A DNA stretch of 64,000 nt from Chitinophagaceae bacterium. Its GTDB lineage: Bacteria > Bacteroidota > Bacteroidia > Chitinophagales > Chitinophagaceae. Of the stretch, positions 28,718-36,740 are shown one piece after another. The notes below the pieces were generated by a model. The model was not told where the DNA came from and searched no databases. It saw only the letters and a list, made by a program, of their open reading frames with translations. The stretch spans positions 372,001 to 436,000 of the forward strand of contig JADJFD010000001.1 of assembly GCA_016708765.1 (NCBI GenBank). Reading direction: 5' to 3'. A program made the translations under genes and the position numbers. Position 1 is the first letter of the stretch. Each line of letters starts with the position of its first letter.

Positions 28718-30397
28718 ATGGCAGATAATACTTATGACGCAATTGTAGTTGGCTCTGGTATCAGCGGTGGCTGGGCTGCGAAAGAACTGACAGAAAAAGG
28801 CCTGAAAGTTTTATTATTGGAAAGAGGCCGGGATATAGAACATGTAAAAGATTATGTAAATGCCAATAAAGAATCCTGGGAATTCCCTCACCGTGGTGGA
28901 CGTACACAAAAGATGATTGAAGAATATCCAAAATTAAAAAGAGATTATCCTTTAAATGAAGTTGTACTCGATATGTGGGCAAGTGATAAAGATTCTCCAT
29001 ATACCGAAACAAAACCCTTCTCCTGGTTTCGGGGTTATCATGTTGGTGGCCGTTCATTATTGTGGGGCCGTCATAGTTATCGTTGGAATAAAGAAGACTT
29101 TGAAGCAAATCAAAAAGATGGACATGGCGTTGATTGGCCCATCCGTTATGAAGATTTGGCATCCTGGTATGGCTATGCAGAAAGATTTGCTGGTATACAA
29201 GGCATGAAAGAAGGTTTGGATGTTTTACCTGATGGTGATTTTATGCCTCCTATGGATTTAAATATTGTAGAAAAAGATATAAGAGAAAAACTAAAGAAGC
29301 ACTACAATAATAAAAGAATACTGACCGTTGGCCGTACTGCCAACATTACGGTGCCGCATAATAATCGTACGAATTGTCAATATCGTAATCGTTGTTGGCG
29401 AGGTTGTCCTTTCGGTGCATATTTCAGTACACAATCAGCAACATTGCCTGCTGCTATGGCAACAGGTAATTTAACACTCCGTCCTTTTTCATTGGTAACA
29501 AAAGTGAATTATAATAAGGACACAAAAAAAGCAACTGGTGTCGAAATTATTGATACGACTGATAACAAAACTTACGAATTCAAATCAAAAATTGTTTTTC
29601 TCTGTGCATCTTCATTCAATTCAACATGGGTGTTAATGAATTCTGCAACCGATATCTGGCCTGATGGATTAGGTAGCAGCAGCGGAGAATTGGGACATAA
29701 TGTAATGGATCACCATTTTCGCACAGGTGCAGGCGGCACAGTGGAGGGCTTTAGTGATAAATATGAATATGGCCGTCGTCCTTCAGGAATTTATTTGCCA
29801 AGATTCAGAAATTATTATGATGATAAAAGAGATTATGTAAGAGGTTTTGGATACCAAGGTGGCGCAGGCAGAGGCCGGGGTGCTGAAGTAGCTGAATTTA
29901 CAATCGGTGCAGACTTAAAAGAGGCAATGAGCATACCCCGTGACAACTGGCATATGGGACTAACGGGTTTCGGAGAAATGCTACCTTATCATGAAAACAA
30001 AATAACACTTAATAAAAATGTAAAAGATAAATGGGGCTTGCCGGTTCTTGATATGGATGTTGAGATCAAAGAAAATGAAATAAAGATGCGGGAAGACATG
30101 CAAAATGATGCGAAAGAAATGCTGGAAGCTGCGGGAGTAAAAAATGTAAATACCTACGATGCTGGATACGAAGTAGGAATGGGCATTCATGAAATGGGAA
30201 CAGCCCGTATGGGCCGTGACCCAAAAACATCTGTACTTAATGGTAATAACCAGGTTTGGGATGCTACAAATGTATTTGTAACCGACGGAGCTTGTATGAC
30301 AAGTGCAAGCTGTGTAAACCCGTCATTAACCTATATGGCATTAACAGCAAGAGCAGCAGAATTTGCAGTAAACGAATTGAAAAAAGGAAATTTATGA
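28718..30397 (+). CDS. GMC-family FAD-dependent oxidoreductase (glucoside/gluconate dehydrogenase-type large subunit)
   Basis: This 559-residue flavoprotein has the FAD loop VVGSGISGGWAAKELTEKG (about 10-28), VGGRSLLWGRHSYRW, a Cys-containing CQYRNRCWRGCPFGA segment near residue 220, and the GMC C-terminal block GTARMG with CVNPSLTYMALTARAA. It has no signal peptide, but its small subunit, encoded next, carries one; such complexes are exported as a pair by the Tat route (family knowledge). Likely activity is oxidation of a sugar or glycoside at C3, with electrons passed to a cytochrome c such as the one at 23.75 kb (inference). Confidence 0.9.
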   Translation: MADNTYDAIVVGSGISGGWAAKELTEKGLKVLLLERGRDIEHVKDYVNANKESWEFPHRGGRTQKMIEEYPKLKRDYPLNEVVLDMWASDKDSPYTETKPFSWFRGYHVGGRSLLWGRHSYRWNKEDFEANQKDGHGVDWPIRYEDLASWYGYAERFAGIQGMKEGLDVLPDGDFMPPMDLNIVEKDIREKLKKHYNNKRILTVGRTANITVPHNNRTNCQYRNRCWRGCPFGAYFSTQSATLPAAMATGNLTLRPFSLVTKVNYNKDTKKATGVEIIDTTDNKTYEFKSKIVFLCASSFNSTWVLMNSATDIWPDGLGSSSGELGHNVMDHHFRTGAGGTVEGFSDKYEYGRRPSGIYLPRFRNYYDDKRDYVRGFGYQGGAGRGRGAEVAEFTIGADLKEAMSIPRDNWHMGLTGFGEMLPYHENKITLNKNVKDKWGLPVLDMDVEIKENEIKMREDMQNDAKEMLEAAGVKNVNTYDAGYEVGMGIHEMGTARMGRDPKTSVLNGNNQVWDATNVFVTDGACMTSASCVNPSLTYMALTARAAEFAVNELKKGNL

Positions 30398-30506
30398 GCC
30401 CAGCAACTGTGGTACTAGCATCTTTGTTGCGTCGCACTCTTGTACGTTCGGTTCTTTACTCAGCATAGTTCGAAAACCAAAATTTGTAACGAATAATTTT
30501 TTAGAT
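30394..30506 (+). other. Odd 113-base spacer with a 24-codon frame (start overlaps the GMC stop)
   Basis: An ATG at 30394 overlaps the GMC stop codon (ATGA) and opens a 24-codon frame to 30468 (SPATVVLASLLRRTLVRS...). The DNA is more GC-rich than the surroundings. It separates two genes that should be tightly coupled. It may be a short inserted repeat rather than a gene; no second copy was found in the window. Confidence 0.3.
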
Positions 30507-31126
30507 ATGGATCGCAGAGAACTTTTAAAAATGATTGCCGTTCTTACTGGTGGTGTAGTAATTGGCGGTGAAGTTTTTTAACCGGTTGTAAAACCGGAGC
30601 AAAAGCCGATGCAGGTTTTACCGCTACCAATATTGCTTTGCTCGATGAAATTGGTGAAACAATAATTCCAGCTACAACAACACCTGGTGCCAAAGCTGCA
30701 AAAGTTGGTGAGTTTATGAAAGTAATGGTGACTGATTGTTATACACAAGAGCAACAAGATGCTTTTATGAAAGGTATCAGCACATTAGATGATGCTTGTA
30801 CAAAAGCAACCAATAAATCCTTCATGGATTGTATATCTGAGGAACGTCATGCATTTTTAGTGAGTCTTGAAAAAGAAGCAAAAGAATTTGACAAAGCAGT
30901 GTCAGAAAAAGATAAACCGCAGCGGGAAGAATTTGCAGCTAAGAAAAAACCTTACGATTTTGTTTCATCCCCTCGTCATTATTACACTATGATGAAGCAA
31001 TTGACATTACTTGGCTTCTTCTCTTCCAAAACAGGCATGACTGAAACATTACGGCATATGCCGGTACCTGGTAAATATGACGGAGCCTTTCCCTATGCAA
31101 AAGGTGATAAAGCTTGGGCTGAATAA
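30507..31126 (+). CDS. Gluconate 2-dehydrogenase subunit 3 family protein, frameshifted in a T6 run
   Basis: ATG at 30507 begins DRRELLKMIAVLTGGVVIGGE, a Tat-like signal, then stops after VF at six T's (30574-30579). With seven T's it continues FLTGCKTGAKADAGF into ALLDEIGETIIPATTTPGAKAAKVGEFMKVM, the core of the subunit-3 family, for 206 residues. The small subunit accompanies the GMC flavoprotein through the membrane and helps anchor the complex; the GC in LTGC could be a lipidation site (inference). As written, an internal start would give an unexported 162-residue piece. It is in an operon with the GMC gene upstream and an isomerase 15 bases downstream. Confidence 0.87.
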
Positions 31127-31141
31127 TTAAATTAAAAGTTT

Positions 31142-32020
31142 ATGTCGTACAATAGAAGAAAATTCATAAAAACATCAGGAAGTATTACTAGTGGATTAAT
31201 GCTTGCTAATATGAGTGGTTTATCGCTATTAGATGCCTGTAACAAACCAGGAAAAATCGGTGACTTCGGAATTCAACTATATACACTGCGGGATGATATG
31301 CCCAAAGACCCTAAAGGTGTATTAAAACAAATAGCCGGATTTGGCTATAAGCAAATTGAAAGTTATGAAGGGCCAAATGGAATGTTTTGGGGAATGAGCA
31401 ATATCGATTTTAAAAAATATATGGATGAATTAGGAATGAAGATTGTTGACAGTCACGCAGATATTAATAAAGATTTTGAAAAGAAAGCTGCCGAAGCTAG
31501 TGCTATTGGTATGAAATATTTGATTTGCCCTTGGTTAGGCCCACAAAAATCAATGGATGATTACAAAAAAGCGGCTGACAACTTTAATAAAAAAGGTGAA
31601 ATATGTAAGAGTAACGGAATCCGCTTTGCCTATCACAATCATGATTATTCTTTTAAACCAATAGACGGACAACTGCCACAAGATGTAATGATGAATAATA
31701 CTGATGCATCATTGGTAGATTTTGAACTCGATATGTATTGGGTAGCCACTGCCGGGGAGGATATTGAAGCATGGCTGAAAAAATATAAAAATAGGTTTCG
31801 TCTTTGCCATGTTAAAGACCGCAGCAAAACACCAGGAACAAATAATAGCCAAAATTCAGTTGACCTTGGCACCGGTTCTATTAACTGGCCATCTGTTTTA
31901 AAAACAGCAAAGGAAAATGGCATGAAGCATTTTATTGTTGAGCAAGAATATTATGCGGGTACTACGCCATTGAATGCTGTAGAGGTTAATGCGGGGTATA
32001 TGAAATCACTGAAAATTTAA
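31142..32020 (+). CDS. Exported sugar phosphate isomerase/epimerase (TIM barrel)
   Basis: This 292-residue protein has a Tat-like start (NRRKFIKTSGSITSGLMLANM) and a possible lipobox near LLDAC. It then shows the xylose-isomerase-like barrel: GIQLYTLRDDMPKDPKGVL, FAYHNHDYSF (His, His), DFELDMYW (Asp), LCHVKDRSK (His) and FIVEQEYY (Glu). It is the last gene of the plus-strand 3-keto-sugar operon, 15 bases after the small subunit. Two exported barrels plus one cytoplasmic one suggest several isomerisation or lyase steps on both sides of the membrane. The stop overlaps the convergent cutC gene by four bases. Confidence 0.87.
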   Translation: MSYNRRKFIKTSGSITSGLMLANMSGLSLLDACNKPGKIGDFGIQLYTLRDDMPKDPKGVLKQIAGFGYKQIESYEGPNGMFWGMSNIDFKKYMDELGMKIVDSHADINKDFEKKAAEASAIGMKYLICPWLGPQKSMDDYKKAADNFNKKGEICKSNGIRFAYHNHDYSFKPIDGQLPQDVMMNNTDASLVDFELDMYWVATAGEDIEAWLKKYKNRFRLCHVKDRSKTPGTNNSQNSVDLGTGSINWPSVLKTAKENGMKHFIVEQEYYAGTTPLNAVEVNAGYMKSLKI

Positions 32021-32757
32021 AAAATCAACGCATTTCTCAACTCCTTTACTTCAGCTGATGAGATTGCATTATTAGTATAGCTCTCCGCCGAATCTTTAAA
32101 CCCAGAATGAATAAAACTCATTTTACTTGTCTCCTTGCTTCTTAATGATGAATGAAACTCCGTACAACCGGTTTTCTCTGCCAGCATTTTAATATTTTCT
32201 TTTCTTACACCGCTGCCTGGCATTATAATAATTCTGTCATCTGCAATTCTATTTAATTCAGCAACCATATCTACCCCGTCTACAACAGAAGGCTGCTGCC
32301 CGGAAGTAAGAATTCTTTCACAGCCAATTTCAATTAATTGTTCCAACGCTACAAAAGGATCTTTACATCTGTCAAATGCCCGGTGAAAAGTAACACCCAA
32401 GGGATAAGCAGTCTCAATTAGCTGAGCAGTTCTTACCATATCAATAGTACCGTCCATGTTCAGCAATCCAATCACTACCCCATCACAGCCGAGCTGTTTA
32501 CATAGTTTTATGTCCAGCAACATAATTTCGTATTCATCTTTTGTATAAAGGAAATCGCCACCTCTTGGTCGTATAATTGGAGATAAAGCAACATTAAAAT
32601 TTTCTCTACACTGTTTTAATGTTCCGAGTGATGGTGTAGTTCCTCCTTCTGCAAGATTGGCGCAAAGTTCAATCCTGTCTGCTCCACCTTCTACAGCTGA
32701 TCTTGTTGTTACAAAATCTGATGTTGCAATTTCGATTATATATTTTTTATCATTCAT
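32017..32757 (-). CDS. cutC: CutC family protein (copper homeostasis)
   Basis: This 246-residue TIM-barrel protein of normal length carries the CutC signature: EIATSDFVTTRSAVEGGADRIELC, LSPIIRPRGGDFLY, GVVIGLLNMDG, VTFHRAFD and ILTSGQQPSV. The family was linked to copper tolerance in E. coli, but its biochemical role is unsettled. It starts one base after the stop of the glycosylasparaginase gene, so both are made from one mRNA. That pairing hints at a carbohydrate-related rather than copper-related role (inference). Confidence 0.92.
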   Translation of the reverse strand: MNDKKYIIEIATSDFVTTRSAVEGGADRIELCANLAEGGTTPSLGTLKQCRENFNVALSPIIRPRGGDFLYTKDEYEIMLLDIKLCKQLGCDGVVIGLLNMDGTIDMVRTAQLIETAYPLGVTFHRAFDRCKDPFVALEQLIEIGCERILTSGQQPSVVDGVDMVAELNRIADDRIIIMPGSGVRKENIKMLAEKTGCTEFHSSLRSKETSKMSFIHSGFKDSAESYTNNAISSAEVKELRNALIF

Positions 32758-32758
32758 T

Positions 32759-33790
32759 CTACTCCATTATGTATTTTGAATTCACCATTTCTTCAACGCT
32801 ATTTGTTTTAATTGCATAACTAAATCCTTTGTGTATTGCAAATGCACCAACTTCTCCCTTCTTATTAACAGCAAGAAAGCCGACCTGAATATCTTTTGCT
32901 TTCTCTCCTTTAATCCGCATAATTCTTTCAATGGCAGTCTTGCATGCTTTTTCTGGCGATAAACCTTGCCGCATTAATTCCACTACTGTATGCGAACCAG
33001 CAACACGGATTACATCTTCCCCTTGTCCCGTTGCTGTACAAGCTCCCACTTCATTATCTACAAATAATCCGGCACCAATAATGGGAGAATCTCCCAAACG
33101 TCCCCGCATTTTAAAACCGGCACCGCTGGTAGTACAACTACCACTTAGGTTTCCATTGGCATCCATTGCTATCATTCCAATTGTATCATGATTCCATTCT
33201 CCATTCTCTAATTTATATGGTGCAAATGGCCCATGACCTTGTTTAGATTCAACATTTATGGCAGGTGGTTTATATTCAGATTTCTTTAACCAGTTATCAT
33301 AATTCTTTTGTGCATCAGGGGAAAGTTTTTGTTCTTCCAATGGAAATCCTTCTGCTACCGCAAATTGTTGTGCGCCGCTTCCTACTAACATTACATGCGG
33401 TGTTTTTTCCATTACTCTTCTTGCCACGGAAACAGGATGTTTTATTCTTTCCAAAAATGCTACGCTACCACAATTAGAAAACTCATCCATAATGCATGCA
33501 TCCAATGTTACAAAACCATCTCTATCTGGATTGGCGCCTAATCCTACACAACAGTTTTGTTCATTTTCTGTTACCATTACTCCTTTTTCTACAGCATCTA
33601 ATGCTCTACCACCATCTTTCAATACTTCCCAGGCCGCTTTATTAGCTCTCAATCCAGCATCCCAAGTGGAAATAACCACAGCTTTTCCTTTTACCGGAAA
33701 GGATTGGCTGTTACATGCTGCAACTTTACCGAAGGATAATGCCATTGAACTGAGTGCAGACGCTTTGATGAACTTTCTTCTGTTTACCAT
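32759..33790 (-). CDS. N4-(beta-N-acetylglucosaminyl)-L-asparaginase (glycosylasparaginase)
   Basis: This 343-residue Ntn-hydrolase precursor has a Tat-like signal (MVNRRKFIKASALSSMALSFG). The autocleavage site is HDTIGMIA, with Thr203 becoming the N-terminal nucleophile of the beta chain. Downstream are GRLGDSPIIGAGLFVDNEVGACTATGQGE, the substrate-binding Gly-rich region. It cleaves the GlcNAc-Asn bond left after breakdown of N-glycoproteins, which fits the hexosaminidase and NagB-type genes at 38.7-43 kb. It forms a tight operon with cutC. The upstream 133 bases separate it from the divergent FMN-reductase gene. Confidence 0.92.
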   Translation of the reverse strand: MVNRRKFIKASALSSMALSFGKVAACNSQSFPVKGKAVVISTWDAGLRANKAAWEVLKDGGRALDAVEKGVMVTENEQNCCVGLGANPDRDGFVTLDACIMDEFSNCGSVAFLERIKHPVSVARRVMEKTPHVMLVGSGAQQFAVAEGFPLEEQKLSPDAQKNYDNWLKKSEYKPPAINVESKQGHGPFAPYKLENGEWNHDTIGMIAMDANGNLSGSCTTSGAGFKMRGRLGDSPIIGAGLFVDNEVGACTATGQGEDVIRVAGSHTVVELMRQGLSPEKACKTAIERIMRIKGEKAKDIQVGFLAVNKKGEVGAFAIHKGFSYAIKTNSVEEMVNSKYIME

Positions 33791-33874
33791 TGTTTTAATT
33801 TAGCAAGCCGAAATTAACCGTTTCCCTTTCAAAAACCACCAAAAACAACATTAACAAATCCGCTGGAAATAAAA

Positions 33875-33906
33875 TTTGATGTTTAAACATTGATTTTGTA
33901 ACTTTG
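33875..33906 (+). promoter_or_regulatory. Promoter of the FMN reductase gene
   Basis: TTTG at 33875-33878 and TAACTTTG at 33899-33906 have a 20-base spacer, an exact fit to the Bacteroidota housekeeping pattern. It is 17 bases before the ATG, so the leader is about ten bases. This is the best promoter match in the window. Confidence 0.65.
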
Positions 33907-33923
33907 AAAATAAAATCAAGAAA

Positions 33924-34481
33924 ATGAAAATAGAAATAATATCAGGAAGCCCAAGAATCAATAGTGTAACAAGAAGAGTTGCAATGCATCTTAAAAACCA
34001 AATTAAAGAAACAACAGAGCATGAAGTTGATATAATTGATATGAAAGACTGGACAATTCCTCCTGTTCAATCCGTTTGGGTATCGGTTGATAAAGCACCT
34101 GCAGAATTCCAACCATTAGCAAAAAGAATTTTTGATGCAGATGCTTATATTTTAGTAACCCCGGAGTATAACGGCAGCTACTCTCCTGCTTTAAAAAATT
34201 TGCTGGATCATTTTCCAAAAAGAAACCATAAGCCTTTTGGAATTGTAACTGCATCTCCAGGCGCAATGGGCGGTATGAGAGCATCACAACAATTATTGCA
34301 ATTGGTTCCTGCTTTATTTGGAATTGCATCACCTTATTTGCTGATAACACCTGCGGTTGATAAAAAATTCAATGAGCACGGTGAACTGATTGATGAAAGC
34401 TTCCAGAATGCTGTTCATAATTTTATAACTGAATTTTTCTGGTTGGCAGAAAAATTAGTTGAAGAAAAAGTATCTATTTAA
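33924..34481 (+). CDS. NADPH-dependent FMN reductase family protein
   Basis: This 185-residue flavodoxin-fold protein has the phosphate loop SGSPRINSVTRRVAM (about 5-19), the flavin-binding PEYNGSYSPALKNLLDHF (about 75-92) and the SPGAMGGMRAS segment. It matches azoreductase/quinone-reductase-like NAD(P)H:FMN reductases. It probably reduces quinones or FMN in the cytoplasm and may defend against redox stress. Two pirin genes follow (33 and 11 base gaps), so the three likely form a redox/quinone-related operon. It has a textbook promoter and a very short leader without a Shine-Dalgarno sequence. Confidence 0.88.
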   Translation: MKIEIISGSPRINSVTRRVAMHLKNQIKETTEHEVDIIDMKDWTIPPVQSVWVSVDKAPAEFQPLAKRIFDADAYILVTPEYNGSYSPALKNLLDHFPKRNHKPFGIVTASPGAMGGMRASQQLLQLVPALFGIASPYLLITPAVDKKFNEHGELIDESFQNAVHNFITEFFWLAEKLVEEKVSI

Positions 34482-34514
34482 TTTTTATAAACATAAAATA
34501 AAAAGGAGTTTATT

Positions 34515-35231
34515 ATGAACACCATTCTTCACAAGGCCAATACAAGAGGTCATGCTAATCATGGATGGTTAGATTCGTATCACACATTTAGCTTTGCAGG
34601 TTATCATGATCCGGAAAGAATTCATTTTGGTGCATTAAGAGTACTAAATGACGATACTGTTTCTGGCGGCATGGGTTTCGGTACACATCCGCATGATAAC
34701 ATGGAAATAATTTCAATTCCCACTTCTGGGGATTTAGAACATAGAGACGATCTGGGAAACACTCAGGTTATCCGCCAAGGCGATATACAGGCAATGAGTG
34801 CCGGAACAGGTATACAGCATGGCGAAAAGAATAAGAACCATGATAAAGAAGTAAAGTTCTTTCAGATATGGGTTTTTCCTAATAAGAAAAATGTAACGCC
34901 TCGTTACGATCAAAAAAGTTTTACTGATTCCGACAAGCATAATAAACTTTTAACTGTTGTATCTCCTGTGGGAACTAATGATGGTGGTGTACAAATTCAC
35001 CAAGATGCATGGTTTAGTTTAGGAAAAATGGATAAAGGTTTTACAACAACCTATAATTTGAAAAAAGATGGCAACGGCATTTATGTATTTGTGATAGAAG
35101 GTGATGTAACTATTAATGGAGAAGAATTGAATAGAAGAGACGGATTGGCAATATCTGCTACCGACAAATTAGAAATAAAAGCAGATGCAAATGCAGAAAT
35201 ATTACTAATGGAAGTTCCATTAATATTTTAA
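34515..35231 (+). CDS. Pirin family protein (bicupin), YhaK/YhhW-like
   Basis: This 238-residue bicupin has the pirin N-terminal motif GWLDSYHTFSFAGYHDPERIHFG and metal-ligand His residues in GTHPHDNMEIISI, with GTGIQHGEKN supplying the other ligands. Family members of this length include quercetinase-active proteins in E. coli. It may oxidise flavonoids or act as a redox sensor. It is preceded by a strong Shine-Dalgarno sequence (AAAAGGAG, 34501-34508, six bases before the ATG), which is unusual in this window. It shares an operon with FMN reductase and a second pirin. Confidence 0.9.
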   Translation: MNTILHKANTRGHANHGWLDSYHTFSFAGYHDPERIHFGALRVLNDDTVSGGMGFGTHPHDNMEIISIPTSGDLEHRDDLGNTQVIRQGDIQAMSAGTGIQHGEKNKNHDKEVKFFQIWVFPNKKNVTPRYDQKSFTDSDKHNKLLTVVSPVGTNDGGVQIHQDAWFSLGKMDKGFTTTYNLKKDGNGIYVFVIEGDVTINGEELNRRDGLAISATDKLEIKADANAEILLMEVPLIF

Positions 35232-35237
35232 AAGGAG
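35231..35237 (+). promoter_or_regulatory. Strong Shine-Dalgarno sequence of the second pirin gene
   Basis: AAAGGAG ends five bases before the ATG at 35243. A similar AAAAGGAG precedes the first pirin. Other starts in the window have only A-rich leaders, as is usual for Bacteroidota. Confidence 0.75.
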
Positions 35238-35242
35238 ATAAT

Positions 35243-36118
35243 ATGAGTACTATAAAAAAAATCGAAGCGATTATTCCACCTCCTGCAGCACATATGGTAG
35301 GTGATGGATTCAGAGTTCATGGGTTTTTCCCAGGTGGAAGAATATCGAAGCAAAGAATGAGTCCATTCTTTTTAATGGATTATAATTCTAAAGTGGAATT
35401 TCCACCAACTGATAAACCAAGAGGTGTAGGCGTTCATCCGCATCGTGGGTTTGAAACCGTGACGATTGCCTATCATGGAAGAATTGCTCATCATGACAGT
35501 TCTGGCAACAGCGGCATAATTGGCCAAGGCGATGTGCAATGGATGACGGCAGCATCAGGTTTGTTACATAAAGAATATCATGAAGAAACTTTTGCGAAAG
35601 AAGGTGGTATGTTTCAAATGGTTCAGCTTTGGGTAAATCTTCCAGCTAAATATAAAATGACGGCCCCAAAATATCAGGAGATCACTAATAAAATGATGGG
35701 CAAATATCAATTATCCGACAATAAAGGTGTAGTTGAGATTATTGCAGGTGAATATGATAATGCAAAAGGAGCAGCATCTACATTCACACCCATACAAATG
35801 TATAATGCAAGGTTGAAAATGGATGCAGAAATCGATTTTAAATTTCCTGCAACATATAATACAGGCATTTTAGTGGTAGAGGGAAGTGTAACTATTAATA
35901 ATGAAACAGCACAAGCCGATCATTTTGTTTTATTTGGTAATGAAGGTGAGCTGATTTCCATTAAGGCAAGCGAAGACTCAATATTGTTCGTCCTATCTGG
36001 CGAACCAATTGATGAACCAATTGCACAGTATGGTCCATTTCTAATGAATACAATGAAGGAAGTGCAAGAGGCAATTGCAGATGTGAATGCAGGGAAGTTC
36101 GGAGTTCTAGAAGATTAA
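35243..36118 (+). CDS. Pirin family protein (bicupin)
   Basis: This 291-residue bicupin is longer than its neighbour and matches canonical pirins: HMVGDGFRVHGFFPGG, SPFFLMDYNSKVEFPP, GVHPHRGFETVTIAYHG (metal His residues) and the QWMTAASGLLHKEYHE motif. The C-terminal cupin holds the VLSGEPIDEPIAQYGPFLMNT block seen in canonical members. It may have quercetin dioxygenase or redox-responsive activity. It starts 11 bases after the first pirin, with its own strong Shine-Dalgarno sequence. A repeat-rich hairpin region follows the stop. Confidence 0.92.
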   Translation: MSTIKKIEAIIPPPAAHMVGDGFRVHGFFPGGRISKQRMSPFFLMDYNSKVEFPPTDKPRGVGVHPHRGFETVTIAYHGRIAHHDSSGNSGIIGQGDVQWMTAASGLLHKEYHEETFAKEGGMFQMVQLWVNLPAKYKMTAPKYQEITNKMMGKYQLSDNKGVVEIIAGEYDNAKGAASTFTPIQMYNARLKMDAEIDFKFPATYNTGILVVEGSVTINNETAQADHFVLFGNEGELISIKASEDSILFVLSGEPIDEPIAQYGPFLMNTMKEVQEAIADVNAGKFGVLED

Positions 36119-36119
36119 T

Positions 36120-36216
36120 TGTTGAATAGTCAGTAGTGAATAGTGAATAGTGAATAGTCAATGGGACTTTATAGTTACAGAATCTGTTCACTACTGACAA
36201 TTCACTATTCACTTGT
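36120..36216. repeat. Heptamer repeats with inverted copies between two convergent genes
   Basis: Direct copies of the heptamer AGTGAAT (three in a row around 36134-36155) are answered by inverted copies (ATTCACT) around 36185-36213. GTCAGTAGTGAA at 36129-36140 is perfectly complementary to 36187-36198, giving a 12-pair stem with a 46-base loop, and T7 follows the last copy. It may terminate both convergent transcripts. The end of the minus-strand gene at 36205 lies inside it. Confidence 0.75.
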
Positions 36217-36684
36217 TTTTTTCTCTATAAACTTTATCAGATTCTTTCTCGCATTCTGCTGTATCTTTTTCTTCATATATCCCGACCAACCCAATAAAAC
36301 TCCTTTAAATCCTAAAGCTTGTGCTGCCCATTTACTTATTTTAAATGCATCGCTATGTTCAACAATCAATCCATCCTTCAGCAACATATAAGCCTTGATA
36401 TGATTCACCACTCTCCTGCCGGTTTTTGAAAAAGTATAAGTAGCTACCCAATTGCAGGTAGCATATTCCTCATCCAGCAATTCAATATTGGAAAAAGTAA
36501 GCGAAAAGTCTTTTGCATTTTTACAAAGCATTTCCCACATATACTTTGCCTCATCGCCCCGCAATAACCCGAACAACGGGTCATTAAATACAATATCATT
36601 GCTGTAGCAACTATTCATCGTTTGATAATCCAGTTTTTGAAAGGCTGTATAAAATTTTGTGATGGTATCCGTATTTGTTTGCAT
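36205..36684 (-). CDS. SnoaL/NTF2-like nuclear transport factor fold protein
   Basis: This 159-residue protein has the cone-shaped NTF2-like fold, as judged from the start TITKFYTAFQKLDYQTMNSCYSND, the FNDPLFGLLRGDEAKYMWEML helix and the strands NWVATYTFSKTGRRVVNHIKAYMLLKDGLIVEHSD. This matches the SnoaL-like/ketosteroid-isomerase-related group found widely as stand-alone proteins. The substrate is unknown. It has a basic C-terminal tail (MKKKIQQNARKNLIKFIEKK). It is a single gene whose stop codon falls in an intergenic repeat. Confidence 0.82.
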   Translation of the reverse strand: MQTNTDTITKFYTAFQKLDYQTMNSCYSNDIVFNDPLFGLLRGDEAKYMWEMLCKNAKDFSLTFSNIELLDEEYATCNWVATYTFSKTGRRVVNHIKAYMLLKDGLIVEHSDAFKISKWAAQALGFKGVLLGWSGYMKKKIQQNARKNLIKFIEKKTSE

Positions 36685-36740
36685 AATAAAAAAGTTATTG
36701 CAGTTAGAATCAGTAAATTTAAAGCATCAAAATAACATCT

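Noticed and set aside
36120..36216. CRISPR-like array
   Set aside because: The units are seven bases, without spacers of regular size, and occur in both orientations; no cas gene is near.
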